Positions 15,051-22,651 of a stretch of 42,964 nt of DNA are shown piece after piece. Source of the stretch: Candidatus Rokuibacteriota bacterium (GTDB taxonomy: Bacteria; Methylomirabilota; Methylomirabilia; Rokubacteriales; CSP1-6). Made by a program: the position numbers and the translations under genes. The notes under the pieces were generated by a model. It was not told where the DNA came from and made no database searches. It saw only the letters and a program-made list of their open reading frames with translations. Numbering within the stretch: position 1 is the first letter of the stretch; each line of letters opens with the position of its first letter. The stretch is taken from NCBI GenBank assembly GCA_016184365.1, contig JACPCW010000086.1, positions 1 to 42,964 on the forward strand, written 5' to 3'.

Positions 15051-16031
15051 ATGAAGATCGGCTTCATTCCCATCGAAGGCGGCGACTACTACAAGCAGTC
15101 GCTCGAGGAAGTCACGCGCGCCGAAGAGCTCGGCTTCGACTCCGTGTGGATGGAAGAGCACCACTCGGTCAAGAACCACTACTGGCCGACACCGCTGACG
15201 GTGCTGGCCGGCTACGCGACGCGCACGTCCCGGATGCTGCTCGGCACGGACATTCTCGTGGCGCCGTTCTATCACCCGGCGCGGCTCGCCGAGGAGGTCG
15301 CGATGCTCGACATCATGTCGAGCGGCCGCATGGTGCTCGGCATCGCCATCGGCTACAAGCCGGACGAGTTCGCGCTCTACGGCGCCGAGATGGAAAAGCG
15401 CGGCGCGCGGTTCGAAGAACAGCTGAAGATCATGACGGCGCTGTGGAAGGGCGACGACGTCGACTGGAACAGCGACGCCTACCGCGTGCGCGGCCGCCTC
15501 GAGCCGCTGCCCATCACGAAGCCGCATCCGCCCGTGTGGATCGGCGGCTGGGGCGACCTCACGCTGCGCCGCGCGGCCACGCTCGCGGACAACTGGATCC
15601 CCGGTCCCACGGCAGACCTGAAACGACTCCTCGCCGGGAAGCAACAGTTCCTGAGCAATCGCGCGGCCGCCGGTCGCACGGCGCCGATCACCGAATGGCC
15701 GCTGACGCGCGACGTGATCATCGCGGACACCGACGCGCGCGCCCGCGAGCTCGCGGAAGCGCACATCATGATTTCGTATCGGAAGGAATACGCGGGCGGC
15801 TGGCGACATCCGTTCATCGACGCCAGCATCGCGACGGATCTGGATCGGCTGATGCAGGATCGCTTCATCATCGGCGGACCCGATCAGTGCGTCGCGCAGA
15901 TCCGCCGCTTCGTCGAGCAGTACGGCATGACGCACCTGATCTGCCGCACGTTCTTCCCCGGAATGCCGCACGCGCACATCACGCGAGAGCTCGAACTGCT
16001 GGCGAACGAGGTCATGCCGGCGTTCAGGTGA
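15051..16031 (+). CDS. Luciferase-like (LLM) flavin/F420-dependent oxidoreductase
   Basis: A 326-residue TIM-barrel oxidoreductase. Landmarks are MKIGFIPIEGG at the first strand, GFDSVWMEEHHSVKNHYWPTPL near residue 30, RMLLGTDILVAPFYHPARLAEEVAMLDIMSSGRMVLGIAIGYKP (residues 63-105) and PLPITKPHPPVWIGGWG near residue 157. The EEHH segment is typical of alkanal monooxygenase-like LLM enzymes. It is only distantly similar to the LLM protein at 6533-7441. The ATG at 15051 begins exactly at the first beta strand. The leader has little ribosome-binding character. FMNH2 and F420 usage cannot be distinguished by eye. Confidence 0.93.
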   Translation: MKIGFIPIEGGDYYKQSLEEVTRAEELGFDSVWMEEHHSVKNHYWPTPLTVLAGYATRTSRMLLGTDILVAPFYHPARLAEEVAMLDIMSSGRMVLGIAIGYKPDEFALYGAEMEKRGARFEEQLKIMTALWKGDDVDWNSDAYRVRGRLEPLPITKPHPPVWIGGWGDLTLRRAATLADNWIPGPTADLKRLLAGKQQFLSNRAAAGRTAPITEWPLTRDVIIADTDARARELAEAHIMISYRKEYAGGWRHPFIDASIATDLDRLMQDRFIIGGPDQCVAQIRRFVEQYGMTHLICRTFFPGMPHAHITRELELLANEVMPAFR

Positions 16032-16046
16032 CGCGCATCGCGGATT

Positions 16047-16075
16047 TTGGAGTCGCTGTAACTATTTGATATACT
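16047..16075 (+). promoter_or_regulatory. Promoter upstream of the DHODH-like gene
   Basis: TTGGAG (16047-16052) and TATACT (16070-16075) are separated by 17 bp, a good sigma-70-type match in a locally AT-rich stretch. Transcription would begin near 16081, leaving a leader of about 140 nt before the start codon. Confidence 0.6.
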
Positions 16076-16077
16076 GG

Positions 16078-16159
16078 GGCTTGCGGTCATCGCTGAGGAA
16101 GCCACAGAGAAGGCGGCCTTCCCGGCAGAAACAGGGGTGAGGTAGCGATTCCGCAAGCC
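16078..16159 (+). ncRNA. Candidate structured 5' leader or small RNA
   Basis: A 9-bp perfect stem (16078-16086 with 16151-16159) is extended, after a 2x1 internal loop, by 6 more pairs (16089-16094 with 16144-16149). Inside is a smaller hairpin built from GGAAG and CTTCC, plus an unpaired purine-rich stretch (GCAGAAACAGGGGTGAGG). It lies directly downstream of a good promoter and upstream of the DHODH-like gene. The layout resembles a riboswitch or attenuator aptamer, but I cannot match it to a known family. Confidence 0.5.
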
Positions 16160-16228
16160 GCTTACCGCTTAGACCGGTCCTACGCTTGGAACTACGGGCA
16201 CGCGCCCTCCCTTCCCAGGGTGCGCCGG

Positions 16229-17209
16229 ATGCCCAGTGGCCCAGGCGGTCGCCTGTTCGACTATCCCCTCAATTCTCCTGTCGGAATCGCCGCCGGCCCC
16301 CTGCTCAACTCGAAGTGGATCGAGGCCTACGCCAAGCTCGGCTACGACATCCTGACATACGCCACGGTCCGGTCCGTCGAGCGGCAGGCGTACAGCCTGC
16401 CGAACGTCCGCCCGGTCGAGAACCGCGAGCAGTCCGCCATCGCCACCAAGCGTCCGGCGGTCAACGGCAATGCCACGATCGCCGTCTCGACGGGAATGCC
16501 GTCGATGGAGCCGGACGTCTGGCGCAAGGACGTGCGGCGCGCCAAGGACAAGATCGGCCGCGGGCAGGTCCTGATCGTCAGCGTCGTCGGGACCTCGGAC
16601 ATCGCGGCGGAAGCCGAAGCGCTCGTCGCCGACTACACGCTGTGCGCCGTGTGGGCGTCCGAGGCCGGTGCGGACATCATCGAGGTGAACCTCGCGGTCC
16701 CGAATCCCTTCGGCGACGCGGGCCAGATGGTATACGAGAGCATCGCGCTGTCGGCCCAGATCCTGTATCGCGTGCGCTCGTCGGTGAAGGTTCCCGTGAT
16801 CGCGAAGATGGGCGCGTTCCGGACGCCGCGGCATCTGCACGAGACGGCGACGAAGCTCGCGCCATGGGCGCACGGCTTCGAGCTGGTGCACGGCATCCAC
16901 CGCCGGGTCGTGGACGAAGACGGCAACCCGGCATTCGAAGGCGCGGGCCGCGATTTCGCCTACGTCGTCGGCGCCGACACGTTCCCGGCGTGCGCCCGGC
17001 AGGTCGAAGAGATGCTGGCGTGGCGGAAGGCCGGGGCCTGGGACCGCGCGATTCTCGCCGTCGGCGGCATCACGACCGCCGAGCGTGCGCAGCACCTGCT
17101 GCGCGAAGGCGCCAACGCGGCGCTCGTCGCGACGGTCGCGCTGTTCGATCCGCTCTTCGCGTCACGCTTCCGCCAGCTCGCTCACGCCGCGGCCGTCAGC
17201 GCCTCGTAG
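16229..17209 (+). CDS. Dihydroorotate-dehydrogenase-like flavoprotein
   Basis: A 326-residue TIM barrel of the DHODH family. Visible motifs are the N-terminal SPVGIAAGPLLNSKW (FMN phosphate side), EVNLAVPNPFGDAG in place of the usual N-x-SCPN motif, VPVIAKMG with the conserved Lys, and the phosphate-binding LAVGGITT and GANAALVATVALFDP. The Ser/Cys-to-Ala/Val change in the NLSCPN motif and TGMPSM in the active-site loop suggest a non-pyrD substrate. Hence no symbol is given. ATG 16229 has AGGG 8 nt upstream; a GTG at 16220 is the alternative. It has its own promoter and a long foldable leader, and it is tail-to-tail with the ABC importer genes. Confidence 0.8.
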   Translation: MPSGPGGRLFDYPLNSPVGIAAGPLLNSKWIEAYAKLGYDILTYATVRSVERQAYSLPNVRPVENREQSAIATKRPAVNGNATIAVSTGMPSMEPDVWRKDVRRAKDKIGRGQVLIVSVVGTSDIAAEAEALVADYTLCAVWASEAGADIIEVNLAVPNPFGDAGQMVYESIALSAQILYRVRSSVKVPVIAKMGAFRTPRHLHETATKLAPWAHGFELVHGIHRRVVDEDGNPAFEGAGRDFAYVVGADTFPACARQVEEMLAWRKAGAWDRAILAVGGITTAERAQHLLREGANAALVATVALFDPLFASRFRQLAHAAAVSAS

Positions 17210-17949
17210 ATCTCCAGCGAGAGCTGTCCGAACTCCGCCGTGGCGCGCGTCGCGACCGTGCGCGGCCGCGGCAGGCCGACCGGCACGACTCGCGCGATCC
17301 GCCCGGGCCGTGGCGTCATGACGACGACGCGATCCGCGAGGAACACCGCTTCCGGAATCGAATGCGTGACGAAGACCACGGTCTTCCGGCCGGCGCCCGT
17401 CCCGGCTTCGCCCCAGACGCGCAGCAGCTCGAGATTCATCTCGTCCCGCGTCATGGCATCGAGCGCGCCGAACGGCTCATCCATCAGCAGCAGCGGGGGA
17501 TCGAGCAGGAGCGCGCGGCAGAGCGACGCGCGCTGCTGCATCCCGCCGGACAGCTCGCGCGGAAACTTCGCCGCGAAGTCGCCGAGCCCGACGAGCCGCA
17601 GGAGGTCTTCGGCGCGCGACCGGTAATGCTCGGCCTTCAGTCCTGAAAGCTCCGCCGGCAGGAGGACGTTGTCGAGAATCGCCCGCCACTTCAGCAGGAC
17701 CGGGGCCTGGAACACCATGCCGACGTTCGGGATCGGCCGCGTGACGGCGCGGCCTTCCACGCTGACCCGGCCAGACGTCGCCGGCCGCAGACCGGCCACG
17801 ATCCGCAGCAGCGTCGACTTCCCGCATCCGGACGGGCCGACGAGCGCGACGAACTCGCCGTCGCCGACCTCGAAGGCCACATCGCGAACCGCCTCGACGG
17901 GGCCGGACGCGGCCTCGTACGTCATGCCGACCCCGTCGAGGACGATCAA
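17182..17949 (-). CDS. ABC transporter ATP-binding protein (nitrate/sulfonate/THI5-type importer)
   Basis: A 255-residue ATPase that powers the importer encoded upstream. All nucleotide motifs are intact: Walker A GPSGCGKST (38-46), Q-loop Gln81, signature LSGGMQQR (133-140), Walker B LLLMDEPFGALD (153-164) and the switch His in FVTHS. The wording is that of the SsuB/TauB/ThiZ group. A TTG start at 17949 overlaps the binding-protein stop as TTGA, indicating coupling; an ATG (MTYEA) 24 nt further in is the alternative. The 3' end overlaps the convergent DHODH-like gene by 28 bp. It is last in the permease-binding protein-ATPase operon. Confidence 0.93.
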   Translation of the reverse strand: MIVLDGVGMTYEAASGPVEAVRDVAFEVGDGEFVALVGPSGCGKSTLLRIVAGLRPATSGRVSVEGRAVTRPIPNVGMVFQAPVLLKWRAILDNVLLPAELSGLKAEHYRSRAEDLLRLVGLGDFAAKFPRELSGGMQQRASLCRALLLDPPLLLMDEPFGALDAMTRDEMNLELLRVWGEAGTGAGRKTVVFVTHSIPEAVFLADRVVVMTPRPGRIARVVPVGLPRPRTVATRATAEFGQLSLEIYEALTAAA

Positions 17950-18950
17950 CGCTTCGGCGGAAGGATCTTCGCGAGGAACTCCATCGTGTAGACCTCGTCG
18001 CACGCGACCTTGCGCGGCATGTCCGGCATGTACGTGTTGATGAACTCCACGGTGTTGCACATCTTCCCGCGGTCCACCCACCCGATGCCGTTCTTCGCAT
18101 AGCGCTCGGTCGCCATGAGCTCGAGGCCGAGCATCATGTTCGGCTCGATCAGCGTCACGTCGATGTCCGGGACGCGCTTCTTGAAGATCTCGAGCGCCGC
18201 TTTCGGATTCGCCATGACGTCGCGCCAGCCCTGGTACGACGCGGCGAGGAAACCGCGGAGCGCCTGCGGGCGATCCTTCAGCATCTTCTCGCTCGCCATG
18301 ATCGACATCGAGTACGTGTCGAAGCCGTACTGGTGCCACGGCATGCGCGCGAGATTGTCCTTGCCGACGGCCTTCTCCCAGAACGGCTGGCCGGTGGTGT
18401 AGTCCGGCACGGCGTCCGCCCGCTTCTCGGCCAGCGCGACGAACTTGGCCGCGGGCTCGATGTTGAGCCACTTCACCTTGCTCTGATCGACGCCGTTGAT
18501 CTTCGCGAACGCGGGGAAGAGCTGGCGCTGGGCGTCGCCGGGCGGCGCCGCGAGCGTCTTGCCCTCGAGGTCCTTCGGCTTGGTGATGCCCGCGTCCTTG
18601 CGCGTCCAGATGTTCAGCGGCGTCTTGTCGAAGACCGCGCCGACGATCTTGATCCGGGCGCCCTGCGCGACGCGCGGGATGACGACCACGGCGTCCGCGA
18701 GCCCGACGTCGGCGCGGCCGGTGTCGACCTTGGCGATCGAATCGCCCGAGCCCTTCGAGTTCTGCAGCTCGACGTCGAGGCCCTTCGCCTTGTAGTAGCC
18801 CTTGTCCACCGCCACCCAGTACGCGGCGTGGTCGCCGACGGCGAACCAGTTCAGCGCGAACACGAGCTTCTGCGGCGCCTGGGCCTCGAGCGTCGCGGCG
18901 GTCCAGAGCGCGACGATGGCGAGCGCGATCACGACACTGACGCGTTTCAT
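17946..18950 (-). CDS. NMT1/THI5-like ABC substrate-binding protein
   Basis: A 334-residue periplasmic binding protein with a Sec signal peptide (residues 1-25, ending LEAQA). The mature start KLVFALNWFAVGDHAAYWVAVDKGYYKAKGLDVEL is the hallmark of the NMT1/THI5/SsuA/TauA family. It is followed by GRADVGLADAVVVIPRVAQG and a domain-hinge region. Ligands across this family include pyrimidine thiamin precursors, sulfonates, nitrate and riboflavin. The NWF start leans toward the thiamin-pyrimidine/riboflavin side, but this is only suggestive. It sits between the permease (31-bp gap) and the ATPase (4-bp overlap). Confidence 0.93.
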   Translation of the reverse strand: MKRVSVVIALAIVALWTAATLEAQAPQKLVFALNWFAVGDHAAYWVAVDKGYYKAKGLDVELQNSKGSGDSIAKVDTGRADVGLADAVVVIPRVAQGARIKIVGAVFDKTPLNIWTRKDAGITKPKDLEGKTLAAPPGDAQRQLFPAFAKINGVDQSKVKWLNIEPAAKFVALAEKRADAVPDYTTGQPFWEKAVGKDNLARMPWHQYGFDTYSMSIMASEKMLKDRPQALRGFLAASYQGWRDVMANPKAALEIFKKRVPDIDVTLIEPNMMLGLELMATERYAKNGIGWVDRGKMCNTVEFINTYMPDMPRKVACDEVYTMEFLAKILPPKR

Positions 18951-18981
18951 CGGTCCCTCTCTTTCATGGCTCGGTCGACCT

Positions 18982-19749
18982 TCACGTCGTATCCGCCCAC
19001 GGCGCCCACCATCGGGCCACCAGCCCGACCGCGCCGTAGAGCAGCAGACCGATGACGGAGATCCACACGAGCGCGGCGAACGCGACCGGGGTGTTGAGGT
19101 TGGTCTGCGCGTTCACGATCACGGTGCCGAGCCCGGCCTGCGACGCGACGAATTCGCCGACGATGGCGCCGACGACCGCCGCGGTCGCGGTGATCTTGAG
19201 CGCCGAGAGCACGTACGGCAGCGCGTTCGGCAGCCGGATTTTGAGAAATACTTTCCACGTCGGCGCGCCGAAGACGCGACCGAGGTCCAGCAGCTCGTCG
19301 TCGACCTGCGTCAGCCCGACGGCCGTGTTGATGACGACGGGGAAAAACCCGATGAGCGCCGCGATGAGCATGTTCGGCACGATGCCGTAGCCGAGCCAGA
19401 GGAGGAACAGCGGGGCGACGGCCACCTTCGGCAGCGTGTTCACGAACACGAGGAACGGCACGAGCGCGCGCGCGAGCGTCGGCGACCACGCGATGGCGAC
19501 GCCGAGCAGCACCCCGGCCACGCCGGCGACCGCGAAGCCGCCGAGGATTTCGAGCGTCGTGATCCAGATGTGCTCATGCCACGGAATCGAGAAGTTCAGC
19601 GCGGCGCGCACGACCGCCACGGGTCCCGGGAGCAGGTACTCGCGCAGCTGGAAGACGGGACCGGCCAGCTGCCACGCGACGAGGACGACCGCGAACAGGA
19701 CGGCCGACGGCGCGTAGCGTCGGAGCACACCGGGTAACATGGGGGCCAA
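18982..19749 (-). CDS. ABC transporter permease (SsuC/TauC/ThiX type)
   Basis: A 255-residue inner-membrane protein with about six spans. The cytoplasmic EAA loop that docks on the ATPase is visible: LDLGRVFGAPTWKVFLKIRLPNALPYV (about residues 157-183). An N-terminal short basic segment, then periplasmic LREYLLPGPVAVVRAAL, is typical of SsuC/TauC-like permeases. It is the first gene of the importer operon. The start is either 19749 or 19740 (MLPGV). It is divergent from the glycosyltransferase gene, and repeat copy 2 occupies the intervening sequence. Confidence 0.92.
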   Translation of the reverse strand: MAPMLPGVLRRYAPSAVLFAVVLVAWQLAGPVFQLREYLLPGPVAVVRAALNFSIPWHEHIWITTLEILGGFAVAGVAGVLLGVAIAWSPTLARALVPFLVFVNTLPKVAVAPLFLLWLGYGIVPNMLIAALIGFFPVVINTAVGLTQVDDELLDLGRVFGAPTWKVFLKIRLPNALPYVLSALKITATAAVVGAIVGEFVASQAGLGTVIVNAQTNLNTPVAFAALVWISVIGLLLYGAVGLVARWWAPWADTT

Positions 19750-19770
19750 TGATACGAGATGACTATTATG

Positions 19771-19841
19771 CTGGGGGCCCCGACATGGCCCCCAGACCCC
19801 CAGCGCTCGGAAGCGCCCCGGGTTCCCCGGGGCGCTCCTCG
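19771..19841. repeat. Two-hairpin dispersed repeat, copy 2 (inverted relative to copy 1)
   Basis: A 71-bp element. Hairpin B (9-bp G-run/C-run stem, 19771-19779 with 19787-19795) comes first on the plus strand. The conserved linker AGCGCTCGGAA follows, then hairpin A, a 10-bp stem with a TTC loop (19813-19822 with 19826-19835). It covers the annotated start of the glycosyltransferase gene. See copy 1 at 10831-10904. Confidence 0.85.
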
Positions 19842-20840
19842 AAATCCCGCTGGCTCATCGTGCTGCCGTTCGACCGGCCGGAGCACATGGGCGTCGACCT
19901 TGCCACCGAGCTCGGCGCGCTCGGCCACGAGGTCCGCACGTTCGCCTACCGCCGCGAGAATCCGCTCTACAAGAACAAGTCGACGAAGGCGGCGTATCAG
20001 CGCGTGATCGCGCGCCGGCTCGTGGCGCGCGCGCGCGCATGGCGTCCGCACGTCGTGATCGTCGTCAAGGGCGGGCCGGTGACGCCGGACGTCATTCGCG
20101 CCATTCGCGAGCGCACGGGGGCGCGGTTCGTGAACGTCTTCCCCGACAATCCGCTCTGGATGCTCGACTTCGCGCACATCGAGCCGTACGACGTGTTCTT
20201 CACCAAGGAGCGCTTCGCGATTCGCCAGCTGCAGCTCGTCGGGCTGCGCAACCTCCATTACCTCGCGCCATGGTGCGTGCCCGCCTACCACCATCCCGTG
20301 ACGCCCACGGACGATGAGCGCGCCGCGCTCGCCGGGCGGGCTGCCATCGTCGGGTCCTGGTACCCGTATCGCGAGCGGTTCCTCGCGGAGATCGCGGACT
20401 ATCCGATCCGTATCTTCGGTGCCGGCTGGAAGCGCGCGGTGAATCCGCGCGTGCGGGCGCTCGTCGCCGGCGGCAGCGTCTTCGGCCGCGCGAAGCTCGC
20501 CGTGTACTCCGCCGCCACCGTGTCGATCAACCTGCATCATCCGATGAACGACGTCGCCGGCGTGAACACGCGGCTGTTCGAGCTCGCGGCCGCCGGCGCC
20601 TGCCAGCTCGTCGACGCGAAGGACGACGTCACCGCGCTCTTCAAGGCCGGAGAGGAGGTCCTGACCTTCCGCGACCTCGGTGAGGTCCGGCGCCAGCTCG
20701 ACTACTACCTCGCGCATCCCGACGAGGCGCGCGCCATCGGCGCGAATGCGCACCGCCGCGCGCTCGCGGAGCACACCGTGCGCCATCGCGTCGACGAGAT
20801 CGTGGCCGTCCTGCGCGAGCGCTTCGGCGAGTTCGCATGA
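19785..20840 (+). CDS. CgeB-like glycosyltransferase family protein
   Basis: About 351 residues. Two Rossmann-like halves are visible: an N-terminal one starting RWLIVLPFDRPEHMGVDLATELGALGHEVRTF, with VVIVVKGGPVTPDVI and NVFPDNPLWMLDFAHIEPYDVFFTKE, and a C-terminal one with IVGSWYPYRERFLAEI and VSINLHHPMNDVAGVNTRLFELAAAGACQLVD. The last motif is typical of CgeB/spore-maturation-type glycosyltransferases. The only good start codons (19785, or 19749 further up) lie in or before repeat copy 2, so the first 20 or so residues (PRPPALGSAPGSPG) are repeat-derived and may not be natural. The stop overlaps the thrC start as ATGA. Confidence 0.82.
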   Translation: MAPRPPALGSAPGSPGRSSKSRWLIVLPFDRPEHMGVDLATELGALGHEVRTFAYRRENPLYKNKSTKAAYQRVIARRLVARARAWRPHVVIVVKGGPVTPDVIRAIRERTGARFVNVFPDNPLWMLDFAHIEPYDVFFTKERFAIRQLQLVGLRNLHYLAPWCVPAYHHPVTPTDDERAALAGRAAIVGSWYPYRERFLAEIADYPIRIFGAGWKRAVNPRVRALVAGGSVFGRAKLAVYSAATVSINLHHPMNDVAGVNTRLFELAAAGACQLVDAKDDVTALFKAGEEVLTFRDLGEVRRQLDYYLAHPDEARAIGANAHRRALAEHTVRHRVDEIVAVLRERFGEFA

Positions 20841-22060
20841 CGACGTCGCTCGCGCGCAGCCTGGCGTGCATCGACTGCGGCGCCAGCTATCCGCTCGGCT
20901 ATCGGCTGGAATGCGCCACGTGCCAGGGGCTGCTCGAGCTGCGGTACGACGTGGAGCAGCTCGCGCGGCACGGACCGGATCTCTTCTCCGGCACGGGGCT
21001 GTGGCGCTACGCGCCCGTGCTGCCGATCGCGGATCCCGCCCATCGCATCACGCTCGGTGAAGGCGGCACGCCGCTGCTCGACTGCCCGCGCCTCGCGGCG
21101 GACCTCGGCGTGCGTCGCCTGCTCGTGAAATTCGAAGGGTCGAATCCGACGGGCACGGTGAAAGACCGCTCGTCGACGACGGCCGTCGCGGCCGCGCTGC
21201 AGTTCGGATATCGCGCCACGTCGGTCGTGAGCTCGGGCAACGCCGGGTCGTCGATCGCCGCCTACTCCGCGCGCGCCGGGCTCGCGTCGCTCGTCTTCGC
21301 GTACGAGCGCGCGTCCGCGCCGAAGCTGCTGCACATGGCGGCGACCACCCGCGACCTCGTCATCTACAAGGGCGTCTACGACGACCTGATCACGCTCTGG
21401 GACCGGCTCGTCGGCGAGCAGCTCTTCTTCGACTGCGGCGCGTCGCGCAACGCGTACAAGCACGAGGGCAAGAAGACGATCGCGTACGAGATCGCCGAGC
21501 AGACCGGCTTCGCGCCGCCCGACGTGGTCGTCGCGCCGGTCGCCGTCGGCGAAACGTTCATCGCGGCGGCGCGCGGGTTCCGCGAGATGCGCGACGCGGG
21601 CTGGATCCCCCGCGTGCCGACGATGGTCGCCGCGCAGGCGGCGCGCGCCAACGCCGTCGTGCGCGCATTCCGGAGCGGGCAGCCGATCGAGCCCCTGAAG
21701 ATCGGCTACACGGTTGCCGAAGGACTGGCCGCGGGCAATCCCGGCAGGAAGGGCGACTGGGTGCTGCGGCTGCTGCGCGAGTCGCCGAGCGTCGCGGGCG
21801 AAGCCGAGGACGACGAGATTCTCGCGGCGCAGCGCCGGCTCGCGCGCACGGAAGGCATCTGGGCGGGCCCCACCGGCGTCGCGACACTGGCCGTGCTCGA
21901 GGGCCTGGTCGCGCGGAAGGAGCTCGATCCCGATCAGACGGTCTGCGCGATCGTCACGGAGACGGGACTCAAGACGGAAGCCGAGCCGCCCAGCCGCGCC
22001 GGCGTCGCGTTCGACGAAGCGTCGCTCCGAGCGCTCGTCCGCGAGCGTCTCGGCGGTTGA
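20837..22060 (+). CDS. thrC: Threonine synthase-like PLP enzyme with N-terminal zinc ribbon
   Basis: A 407-residue fold-type II PLP enzyme that would convert O-phosphohomoserine to threonine. An N-terminal zinc-ribbon motif has Cys11, Cys14, Cys26 and Cys29. The catalytic Lys109 lies in SNPTGTVKDRS. The phosphate-cup motif SSGNAGSS is near residue 133, and late ETGLKTEAEPP is typical of this group. Substrate binding elements resemble threonine synthase, but other PLP lyases share the fold, so the symbol is a best guess. It is coupled by ATGA to the upstream glycosyltransferase and by TTGA to the downstream DNA glycosylase. Other threonine genes are not in the window. Confidence 0.85.
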   Translation: MTTSLARSLACIDCGASYPLGYRLECATCQGLLELRYDVEQLARHGPDLFSGTGLWRYAPVLPIADPAHRITLGEGGTPLLDCPRLAADLGVRRLLVKFEGSNPTGTVKDRSSTTAVAAALQFGYRATSVVSSGNAGSSIAAYSARAGLASLVFAYERASAPKLLHMAATTRDLVIYKGVYDDLITLWDRLVGEQLFFDCGASRNAYKHEGKKTIAYEIAEQTGFAPPDVVVAPVAVGETFIAAARGFREMRDAGWIPRVPTMVAAQAARANAVVRAFRSGQPIEPLKIGYTVAEGLAAGNPGRKGDWVLRLLRESPSVAGEAEDDEILAAQRRLARTEGIWAGPTGVATLAVLEGLVARKELDPDQTVCAIVTETGLKTEAEPPSRAGVAFDEASLRALVRERLGG

Positions 22061-22638
22061 CCGGACTTCCGCGACCGTTCTACCTGCGGCCTGCGAAGAC
22101 CGTCGCGCGCGACATCCTCGGCTGCGTGCTGGTCTCGCGGATCGGCCGGACCGTGACGGCCGGACGGATCGTCGAGACGGAAGCCTATCTCGGGCCCGAC
22201 GACGCCGCCTCGCACGCGGCGTTTCGCCCGTCGAGCCGCGAGCTGTTCTATGGCGACGGCGGGCGCGCGTACGTCTACCGCATCTACGGCATGCACTGGT
22301 GCCTCAATGCGATCACCGGCAAGGCGGGCACGCCGGGCTGCGTGCTCATCCGCGCGGTCGAGCCGGTCGTCGGGGCTCCGGCCATGGCGCGTCGTCGCGG
22401 CGTGGCGGCAACCGCGCGCGAGCTGACGAACGGGCCGGGAAAGCTCACCGAGGCGCTCGCGATCACAGGGGGTGAAAACGGCGCCGATCTCACCGACGGG
22501 CGGCTCGTCATCACCGCGCTCGACACGCCGCGCGATTTTGCGATCGCGTCCGGACCGCGGATCGGGATCACGCGCGCCGTGGACGTGCCGCTGCGATTCT
22601 GGATTCGCGACAACGTGTGGGTCTCGCGCCGGGCGTGA
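22057..22638 (+). CDS. DNA-3-methyladenine glycosylase (AAG/MPG family)
   Basis: A 193-residue base-excision enzyme that removes alkylated purines such as 3-methyladenine or hypoxanthine. The family's catalytic segment IVETEAYLGPDDAASHA (with the active Glu) and RAYVYRIYGMHWCLN (the intercalating Tyr region) are intact. LIRAVEP and LTNGPGKLTEALAI complete the barrel. Length matches the bacterial AAG family. The start is TTG at 22057, overlapping the thrC stop as TTGA; no nearby ATG fits the N-terminal motif. Its place at the end of a glycosyltransferase-thrC operon has no obvious functional logic. Confidence 0.92.
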   Translation: MTGLPRPFYLRPAKTVARDILGCVLVSRIGRTVTAGRIVETEAYLGPDDAASHAAFRPSSRELFYGDGGRAYVYRIYGMHWCLNAITGKAGTPGCVLIRAVEPVVGAPAMARRRGVAATARELTNGPGKLTEALAITGGENGADLTDGRLVITALDTPRDFAIASGPRIGITRAVDVPLRFWIRDNVWVSRRA

Positions 22639-22651
22639 CGCCGGGCGCGCG

